64,000 bases of DNA from Duganella fentianensis (GTDB lineage Bacteria; Pseudomonadota; Gammaproteobacteria; Burkholderiales; Burkholderiaceae_D), in NCBI RefSeq assembly GCF_009857835.1, contig NZ_WWCL01000005.1:94034-158033 (forward strand). Reading direction: 5' to 3'. The translations under genes and the position numbers were made by a program. This document shows, piece after piece, positions 35,987 through 45,000 of the stretch (the first letter of the stretch is position 1; every line of letters begins with the position of its first letter). Under the pieces are notes generated by a model. That model was not told where the DNA came from and ran no database searches. It saw only the letters and a list, made by a program, of their open reading frames with translations.

Positions 35987-37681
35987 TCAGGCTGCTTCTG
36001 CGTGTTCGACCAGTAATTGCACTTTTGTTACGCCGTTGTATTCGTTGGCATCGAGCCGGAATGCCACTTTGGCCCGTTCGCCCAGCGCATCCGTGTGGCC
36101 GAACCAGATCGCATCGTAGCGCGCGCCATTCTTTTCCAGCAGCAGTTTGAGATGGCGTTCCTTGAGGATGCGCTGGCTGACCACGCGGAAATCGTCGCAG
36201 AATACGGGCGGGGCAAAACCCTGCCCCCATACCTGGCCATCCATCAGGGCGATGAAGTCGGTACTGAAATAGGCCTCTTCCAGCGGGCCATCCGTCTCGA
36301 CCACGCGTTCCAGCTGCTGGCTGCTCAGCCATGCGCGCCCCACTTCTTCGAATGCGGCGGCAAAAGCATCGAAAGCGTCGGCGCGCAGTGTCAGGCCAGC
36401 CGCCATGGCGTGGCCGCCGAATTTGTCGATCAGTGACGGGGCTTTTTTCGATACCAGATCAAGTGCATCGCGCAGGTGGAAGCCGGGGATGGAGCGGCCC
36501 GAACCTTTAATCCAGCCATCGCCGCCGGGGGCGAAGGTGATGGTGGGGCGGAAGAACTTCTCTTTCAGGCGCGAGGCGACGATGCCGATTACGCCCTGAT
36601 GCCATTCCGGATCGAAGACGCAGATGGTGCTGCTGTGGGCCGGCTCGAAGCTGTCCAGATGGAGCAGGGCAGTATCCTGCATTTCCGCTTCGATTTCGCG
36701 GCGCTTGAGGTTGATGTCGTTGAGCTGCTGGGCCAGTTCCCAGGCGCGGCTTTCGTCATCCGTAATCAGGCATTCGATACCGAGCGACATATCTTCCAGC
36801 CGCCCCGCTGCATTCAGGCGCGGTCCCAGCGCAAAGCCCAGATCAAACGGATTGGCGGTGCGCGGGTTACGTCCCGCCACGCGGAACAGGGCCGCCACGC
36901 CGGCGTGCATGCGGCCGGCGCGCATGCGCTTCAGGCCTTGCGCCACGAGGATGCGGTTATTGCTGTCGAGTCGCACCACGTCGGCCACCGTGCCCAGTGC
37001 AACGAGGTCCAGCAGGTGATCGAGCTTGGGCTGGGTCTGGGCGTCGAATACGCCACGGCGGCGCAGTTCGGCGCGCAAGGCCAGTAGCACGTAGAACACC
37101 ACGCCCACGCCGGCGATATGCTTGCTGGGGAAGCCGCAGCCGGGCTGATTGGGGTTGACGATCACCTGCGCGGCCGGCAGTTCGTCGCCCGGCAAGTGGT
37201 GGTCGGTGACCACCACGGCGATGCCACGCCGGTTGGCTTCGGCCACGCCGCTGATGCTGGCAATACCATTGTCGACCGTGATGATGATGTCCGGCTGCTT
37301 TTCCGCCGCCGTCAGGGCCACGATTTCGGGCGTCAGGCCGTAGCCGTAATCGAAGCGGTTGGGCACGATGAAATCGATATTCGCACCCATGCTGCGCAGG
37401 CCGCGCAAAGCCACGGCGCAGGCGGTGGCACCATCGCAATCGTAATCGGCCACAATGACCATGCGGGCCTGACGGGCGATAGCATCGGCCAGGAAGCCAG
37501 CGGCAGCATCGATGTGCAGCAGCGCGCCCGGTGGTGTCATGGCGGCCAGTTCGCTGGACAGTTCCTGCGGATCGGTCAGGCCGCGTGCTGCATACAGCCG
37601 CGCCAGTACCGGATGGATGCCGCCCTGACGCAGCATTTCGGCCGCGCGCAGCGGACAGGGGCGGGTGGCGATACGGGTCAT
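35987..37681 (-). CDS. recJ: Single-stranded-DNA-specific exonuclease RecJ
   Basis: RecJ degrades single-stranded DNA 5' to 3' in recombination and mismatch repair. The 564 residues are normal for the family. DHH-domain metal-binding motifs are VADYDCDGATA, TVDNGIAS, VTDHHLPG and VNPNQPG. The DHHA1 part contains GHAMAAGLTL (GGHxxAAG type). The upstream RpfE-like gene ends just before it, as in many proteobacteria. In several Burkholderiales recJ lies next to prfB-lysS; here they are about 13 kb apart. Confidence 0.95.
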   Translation of the reverse strand: MTRIATRPCPLRAAEMLRQGGIHPVLARLYAARGLTDPQELSSELAAMTPPGALLHIDAAAGFLADAIARQARMVIVADYDCDGATACAVALRGLRSMGANIDFIVPNRFDYGYGLTPEIVALTAAEKQPDIIITVDNGIASISGVAEANRRGIAVVVTDHHLPGDELPAAQVIVNPNQPGCGFPSKHIAGVGVVFYVLLALRAELRRRGVFDAQTQPKLDHLLDLVALGTVADVVRLDSNNRILVAQGLKRMRAGRMHAGVAALFRVAGRNPRTANPFDLGFALGPRLNAAGRLEDMSLGIECLITDDESRAWELAQQLNDINLKRREIEAEMQDTALLHLDSFEPAHSSTICVFDPEWHQGVIGIVASRLKEKFFRPTITFAPGGDGWIKGSGRSIPGFHLRDALDLVSKKAPSLIDKFGGHAMAAGLTLRADAFDAFAAAFEEVGRAWLSSQQLERVVETDGPLEEAYFSTDFIALMDGQVWGQGFAPPVFCDDFRVVSQRILKERHLKLLLEKNGARYDAIWFGHTDALGERAKVAFRLDANEYNGVTKVQLLVEHAEAA

Positions 37682-37682
37682 G

Positions 37683-38708
37683 TCAGCCTTGCTTCGATAG
37701 ATGGTTTAGATTGCATTTGCGCCAGAAAGTGCGCAGCGACAGACGGCTGCAATCAGCTTGCTGCGTGCGTTCGCGATCACTCAGCAGCAGCGTGAGCTGG
37801 TCGATCTGGCCGCTGCGCAGCCCCTGCAGCAGAGGCGCCAGCCAGGTCTGGTCGATGGTCTGCATGCGTTCCAGCCAGACGGACCATTCACCGGCCTGCG
37901 CCGGCCCGATCAGGTCGGGCACGATCAGGGGGCGCGGCGCGGCCAGCAGCTGCTGGGCGCTGGCCTTGCGCCAGGTGTGATCTGTCAGGGCTTGCAGCCA
38001 GTCAGGGCCGCCCGCCACTGCCAGTGCCGGTACCGCGTTCGTGCGCGCAGCAGCACCGCCCCAGATCCAGCAGGCATTGATGACGGCGGAACCACGGGCT
38101 TCGCGGGCCTGATTCACGGGGTGTTCGTGCCATGCCATCTGCACTTCATTCTGCAGGCGGCGGCCGGCGCGTGCCAGTTCGCCTTCCGGCATCCAGTCGC
38201 TGACATTCTGCGTCACGGCGGCATCCGGTGTGGCGGTGTCGAGGCTGGCCCAGTCGTCGGCACGCCAGAACCATAGCTGCGGGGTGGCGTACAGCAGCGT
38301 GCCGCCTTGCTGTTCGAAGCTGGGGCGCGCGGCATCGAACAGGGCGCGCGATTCCGCTTCGCTCAGGCTGATGCCGCGCTGGTCGGCCAGCAGCAGATGG
38401 GTGCGGGCCAGCTGCAGGTGGCTGGGCTGGACCATGAACCAGTAGCCCTGCTGTGCTGCCGCCTGCAGCCCATAGCCAAGCATGGCGCCGGTGGCCAGTG
38501 CCAGGCTGTCTGTCATGCCCGTATCAAGTCCAGCCAGCCAGACTTCATGGGGCAGGGCGCGCACAGCGCTATCGAAAATGCTTGAACGTAAACGTTTGTG
38601 GCGAGACAACAACGTCGCCAGAGCAGGGGCTTCAAGCACGCGAATGAGGTCGCCAGCGAGTTCGGCGGGCGGCAAAGCAAAGGGTAGTGCAACGGTAAGC
38701 TGGTTCAT
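37683..38708 (-). CDS. RpfE-like / phosphoglycerate-mutase-related protein
   Basis: The 341-residue product is of the type annotated RpfE or phosphoglycerate mutase-like and found beside recJ in xanthomonads and Burkholderiales. Recognisable blocks are the N-terminal LPFALPPAEL, DTGMTDSLALATGAMLGYG, VQPSHLQLARTHL, a C-terminal WIWGGG-like segment (CWIWGGAAA) and TFWRKCNL. The GTG at 38729 is an alternative start. The stop lies right beside the recJ start, so the two are coupled. The biochemical role is not established. Confidence 0.75.
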   Translation of the reverse strand: MNQLTVALPFALPPAELAGDLIRVLEAPALATLLSRHKRLRSSIFDSAVRALPHEVWLAGLDTGMTDSLALATGAMLGYGLQAAAQQGYWFMVQPSHLQLARTHLLLADQRGISLSEAESRALFDAARPSFEQQGGTLLYATPQLWFWRADDWASLDTATPDAAVTQNVSDWMPEGELARAGRRLQNEVQMAWHEHPVNQAREARGSAVINACWIWGGAAARTNAVPALAVAGGPDWLQALTDHTWRKASAQQLLAAPRPLIVPDLIGPAQAGEWSVWLERMQTIDQTWLAPLLQGLRSGQIDQLTLLLSDRERTQQADCSRLSLRTFWRKCNLNHLSKQG

Positions 38709-38800
38709 TCCGTCATTGTAGGCCAACACGGGGCAGGGTGGAAATGTTGCTTGACGGAATAATTATGTATATAGGAGAATCTTTCTTTAAGAAAAATTCA

Positions 38801-38827
38801 TTGTACACGGATAAATTTTGCTATAAT
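38801..38827 (+). promoter_or_regulatory. Putative promoter of the giant SdrD B-repeat gene
   Basis: TTGTAC (38801-38806) and TATAAT (38822-38827) are 15 bp apart, in the only AT-rich stretch ahead of the gene. The implied leader is about 185 nt. The spacing is shorter than the optimal 17 bp. Confidence 0.45.
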
Positions 38828-39018
38828 CTCGACAATACAAATGTTTTTTAGGCATGACTCTGATCTAGACCCTGCCTGATACAAGTTAAGCCGACCACTG
38901 CTGACCCCAGCCCCGTCAACAGTCTTTCCGGCCCGTTCGATTAATCCGAGAACAACTTTTAAAGACTAAAAAAAATGACGAATTCCATTTTCAGCAGTGT
39001 TGCGGTAGAGGTGCAGGC

Positions 39019-42000
39019 ATGAGTACCCCACTCGTAAAAGGCAGCATTAATGTATTTGAAGATACGCAGAATACGTTTGAAATTCGCGATCTGCTGAAGA
39101 CGGCAGGGTTCAATAGTACGGCCGAGCTGACGATCAAGACGATTACCGTAAATCTGCCAGATGGAACTCGAACCAGCCTGGATACCGGTATGTTTGGTCG
39201 TCTGGACAAGGACACCATCTATGTCCGTCCGGGCGAGTGGGCCAAGGATTGGTTCGGCAAGTTCACGACGCTGGATCTGGTAGTCGAAGATGGTACTGGT
39301 GGTGCTTCGGTAAACTTGTCGCTGACCGTTAATGTGGATCCGGTCAATGATGCACCGGTTGCCGCGAATAAGGTTTTTGATCTGGCAAATGGCAATGCGG
39401 TAGTGCTGGCGCGCGCCGATTTCGGCTTTGTCGATCCGGTCGAACATGATGGTTTCAAGTCCGTGATCGTGACGTCGCTGCCTAGTGCCGGCAAGCTGAT
39501 GCTGAATGGCGTAGAAGTCACCGCCAATACGGAAATAGCGGTTGCCGAGATCGATGCTGGTCACCTGAGCTTCGTCCCTAGCCAGACCCAGGCTGGCAGT
39601 TTCGACGTCGGCTTCCACGTGCGCGACACCGGTGGCACGGTAGGCCCGGGCGCAGCCGATACCAGCGTGGCCGAAAATCACCTGACCTTCAACGTGCCGA
39701 AGGCCCACCTCGGCGATTTCGTGTGGGAAGACACTAACGGCAACGGCGTACAGGACAGCGGCGAAGCCGGCCTGGCCGATGTTGTGGTCGAACTCAAGGA
39801 TGGTAGCGGCAATGTGGTCGCTTCCACCAAGACCGACGCCAGCGGCAAATATCATTTCGACGTCAATCCCGGCACCTACTCGGTTACCGTGCAGGCGCCG
39901 AACGGCTATGCCGCCACGACCAAGGCAGCGGGCGGCAGCGATGCGACTGACAGCGATATCGACGCGCAGGGCAATACCGCCAGCATTACGCTCACTCCCG
40001 GCGAAACCAACAACAAGGCCGATGCCGGTCTGGTACGTCCGGTATCGCTGGGCAGCACCGTCTGGTACGACACGAATCGTGACGGCATCCAGAACAATGG
40101 CGAGACCGGCGTCGCCGGCGTCAAAGTGACCCTGCTCGACGCTAGCGGCCAGCCTACCGGCGTCACCGCCACCACGGACGCGAATGGCCACTACCAGTTC
40201 AGCGGCCTCAAACCGGGCAGCTACAGCGTGCAGTTCGATAAGACCACGCTGCCTACCGACTATCTGTTCACGGCTCAGAGCCAGGGCGGCGATGCTGCCA
40301 AAGATTCGGATGCCGATGTCAATACCGGCGCTACGGCACAGGTCACCCTGAATTCCGGCGATACCGCCCAGCATCTGGATGCCGGCATCGTGGTACGTCA
40401 GGCCACCGTGGGCGACCGCGTGTGGGAAGATAGCAATGGCAATGGCCAGCAGGACGCAGGCGAGCAGGGTATCGATGGCGCGCTGGTCAGCCTGAAGGAT
40501 GCGTCCGGCAAGGTTGTCAGCACCGTGACCACCCATGACGGTGGCCAGTATAGCTTCACCGTGGATCCGGGCACCTACTCGGTTTCCGTTTCGGCACCGA
40601 ATGGTTATGTTGCCACCACCGGTAATCCGGGCGATGCCGGCACGGCCGTCAGCCTGAAGGCGGGTGCGGTGAACAGCGATATCGATTTCGGTTACTACCG
40701 TCCGGCTTCGCTGGGCGACAAGGTCTGGATCGATGCCAACCGCGACGGCGTGCAGGATGCAGGCGAAGCCGGTGTGGCCGGCGTGAAAGTAGTTCTGCTC
40801 GATGCCAGCGGCAAGCCGACCGGCGCCGTGGCGACCACTGATGCCAACGGTAACTACAGCTTCAACGATCTGAAGCCTGGCACCTACAGCGTGCAGTTCG
40901 ATAAAGCCACGCTGCCTGCCAATTATGTATTCACCACTGCAGGTCAAGGCGGCGCCAACGATTCCGACGCCAATGTCGATACCGGTCTGACGGCTCAGGT
41001 TACGCTCGCTTCCGGCGATCACAATACCGATCTCGATGCAGGTCTGGTGGTGGTGCAGGGCAAACTCGGCGATCGCGTCTGGGAAGACAAGAATGGCAAT
41101 GGCGTGCAGGATGCGGGCGAACAGGGCGTCGATGGCGCCGTGGTCACGCTGAAAGCAGCCGACGGCCATGTGGTCAGCACGGTCACCACCCATGATGGCG
41201 GCCAGTACAGCTTCACGGTCGATCCGGGCACTTATTCGGTCTCCGTGGCGGCACCTGATGGCTACGTCTTCACCGGCGCCGGCAAAGGCGGCAATGGCGC
41301 GCTCGACAGCGATGTCGGTGCCGATGGTACTAGCGCGAGCGTGAATGTCAGCTCTGGTTCCAGCAATGTGGATCTGGACGCCGGCGTATATCGTCCGGCC
41401 ACGCTGAGCGAAGTGGTGTGGATCGACGCCAATCGCGACGGCCGCCTGAACAACGGCGAAGTCGGCGCAGCAGGCGTGAAAGTCACCCTGCTCGACGCCA
41501 ACGGCAACCCGGTTGCGGGCGCCGTGGCCACCACCGATGCCAATGGCCATTACCAGTTCGACGGTCTGGCTCCGGGCAGCTACAGCGTGCAGTTCGATAA
41601 AGCCAGCCTGCCGGCCGGCTACAACTTCACCAGCGCTGCACAGGGCGGTCCATCGGGCGCCGGTTCCGATGCCGATACCACCACGGGTAAAACCGCTCAG
41701 GTGACGCTGGCTTCGGGCGACAACCTGACCCTGCGCGCCGGCCTGGTCGTACAGCAGGCTACGCTGGGCGATCGCGTCTGGGAAGACACCAACGGCAACG
41801 GCGTGCAGGACAGCGGCGAGCAGGGCCTGAACGGCGTGACGGTAGACCTCAAGGACAGCCTCGGCAACACCGTGGCCAGCACCGTCACGCACGACGGCGG
41901 CCAGTACAGCTTCACGGTCGATCCGGGCACCTACAGCATCGCTGTCAAAGCACCGGCCGGTTATGCCGCCACCGCACAGACCCAGGGCAGCAATGCCGCC

Positions 42001-45000
42001 GTCGACAGCGATATCGATGCCAATGGCAATAGCGCCAGCGTCACGCTGACGGCGGGCCAGAACAACGGCAATCTGGATGCCGGTCTGGTCAAGTTCGCCG
42101 AACTGGGCGACACCGTCTGGAACGATGCCAACCGCAATGGTGTGCAGGATGCGGGCGAGACCGGCCGCGCCGGCGTGAAAGTCACGCTGCTCGACGCCAC
42201 CGGTGCCGTGGTAGCAAGCACCACCACCGATACGGATGGCCACTACCTGTTCAACAACCTGAAACCGGGTACTTACAGCGTGCAGTTCGACAAGGCAACG
42301 CTGGGCGACGGTTACCAGTTCACCAGCGCCCACACGGGCAGCAACGCAGCGATCGATTCCGACGCCGACAGCGCTACCGGTCTGACCCAGCAGGTCACCC
42401 TGAGCTCGGGCAGCAGCAACCATACGCTGGATGCCGGCGTTACGGTGGTGCAGGCCAATATGACCAGCCGCGTGTGGGAAGACAAGAACGGCAACGGCGT
42501 ACAGGATGCGGGCGAAGCCGGCATCGTGGGCGTGAAAGTCGAACTGAAAGATGAAAGCGGTAAAGTCGTTGCTACCACCAGCACCGGCACCGATGGCAAG
42601 TACAGCTTCACGGTCGATCCGGGCAAATACTCGATCTCGGTAACGGCGCCCGCCGGCAGCAGCGTGACTGCGCAGCACAGCGGCAGCGACAGCAGCATCG
42701 ACAGCGATATCGGCAGCAATGGCCAGAGCGATGTGTTCACGCTGACCTCGGGCAGCAACGACGCCCACATCGATGCGGGCTACTACAAGGCCGCATCGCT
42801 GGGCAATCGTGTCTGGCTCGACAGCAATAAGAACGGCGTGCAGGATGGCGGCGAAGCCGGCGTGGCTGGCGTCAAGGTGCTGCTGCTCGATGCCAGCGGC
42901 AATCCTACCGGTGCCAGCGCCATGACCGATGGCAATGGTAACTACAGCTTCAGCAACCTCAAACCAGGTACCTACAGCGTGCAGTTCGATACCAGCACGC
43001 TGCCAGCCAACTATGTGCTGACTTCGGCCCACGTAGGTAGCAACGCTGCGCTCGATTCCGATGCCAACAGCAACACCGGCCTGACTTCGCAAGTCACCCT
43101 GAACTCGGGCGACAACTATCAGGATCTGGATGCCGGCATCGTGGCGCTGCCAGCCAGCATCGGCGACCGCGTCTGGCTCGACACCAATGGCAACGGCGTG
43201 CAGGACAGCGGCGAACAAGGCGTGGATGGCGTTGTCGTCACGCTGAAGAATGCTGCTGGCGCATCGCTGGGCACGGTAACTACCCATGACGGCGGCCAGT
43301 ACAGCTTCACGGTCGATCCCGGCACCTACACGGTCTCGGTGGCACCACCTAGCGGCTACAGCTTCACGGCAGCAGGCAAGGGCGGCAATGCCGCGCTCGA
43401 TAGCGATGTGAATAGCAGCGGCAACGTGACTGTTTCGGTCAGTGCTGGCGAAGTCAACCAGAACGTTGACGCCGGTATCTACCGCCCCGCTTCGCTGAGC
43501 GAAGTCGTGTGGATCGATAGCAATCGCGACGGCCGTTTGAACAACGGCGAAGTGGGCGCTGCCGGTATCAAGGTCACCCTGCTGGATGCCAATGGCAATC
43601 CGGTACCGGGCGCTTCCGCTGTGACGGATGCCAACGGTCACTACCAGTTCAATGGTCTGGCACCGGGCGTGTACAGCGTGCAGTTCGACAAGAGCACGCT
43701 GCCTGCCGGCTACAACTTCACTTCGGCAGCACAGGGCGCGCCAGGTAGCGGCGGTTCCGATGCCGATACGGGCAGCGGCAAAACGGGCCAGGTAACGCTC
43801 AATTCTGGCGACAACCTGACCGTGCGTGCCGGCCTGACCATACAGCAGGGCACGCTGGGCGACCGCGTGTGGGAAGACAGCAACGGCAATGGCGTACAGG
43901 ATAGCGGCGAAACCGGTATCGATGGCGTGAAAGTTGATCTGAAAGACAGCCTGGGCAACACTGTTGCTTCGACCGTCAGTCACGATGGCGGCCAGTACAG
44001 CTTCACGGTCGATCCGGGCACCTACTCGATCGCCGTGACGGCACCAAGCGGCTATGGCATCACTGCCAAGAACCAGGGCACGAATACGGCCGCAGACAGC
44101 GATATCGATGCAGCCGGCAAGAGCGGCAGCGTGACGCTGACGGCTGGCCAGTCCAACACCACCGTCGATGCGGGTCTGTACAAGTTCGCGGAACTGGGCG
44201 ATGTAGTCTGGAACGATGCCAATCGCAATGGCGTGCAGGATGCCGGCGAAACCGGTCGCGCCGGCGTCAAAGTGACGCTGCTCGACGCCAGCGGCAAGGC
44301 CGTGGCCAGCACCACCACCGATGTGGACGGCCACTACCTGTTCAACAACCTGAAGCCGGGTACGTACAGCGTGCAGTTCGATAAGACCACGCTGGGCACG
44401 GGCTACGCCTTCACCAGTGCCCATACCGGCACGAATGGCGCCGTGGATTCCGACGCCGACGTCAACACCGGTATTACCCAGCAGGTTACGCTGAGCTCGG
44501 GCGGTTCCAACCATAATCTGGATGCCGGCGTGGTCGCGCTGCAAGCGACCATCGGCGACCGCGTGTGGGAAGACAAGAACGGCAATGGCATCCAGGATGC
44601 GGGTGAAGCCGGTCTGGTTGGTGTCAAAGTCGATCTGAAAGACGAGGCAGGCAATATCGTCAAGACCACCACCACCGGTACCGACGGCAAGTACAGCTTC
44701 ACCGTTGATGCAGGCAAATACGCTATCTCGGTGACGGCACCTGGCGGCATGTTCGCCACTACCAAAGATGCCGGCAGCAACGACGCCGTGGACAGCGACA
44801 TCAATGCCAGCGGCCAGAGCGATCTGGTCACCGTGGCACCGGGCCAGAGCAATGTCAACCTCGATGCCGGCCTGTACAAAGGCGCGACGCTGGGCGACCG
44901 CGTCTGGCTCGATACCAACCGCAACGGTCTGCAGGACACGGGCGAACTGGGTCTGGCTGGCGTGAAAGTCATCCTGCTGGATCAGGCCGGCAATCCGACG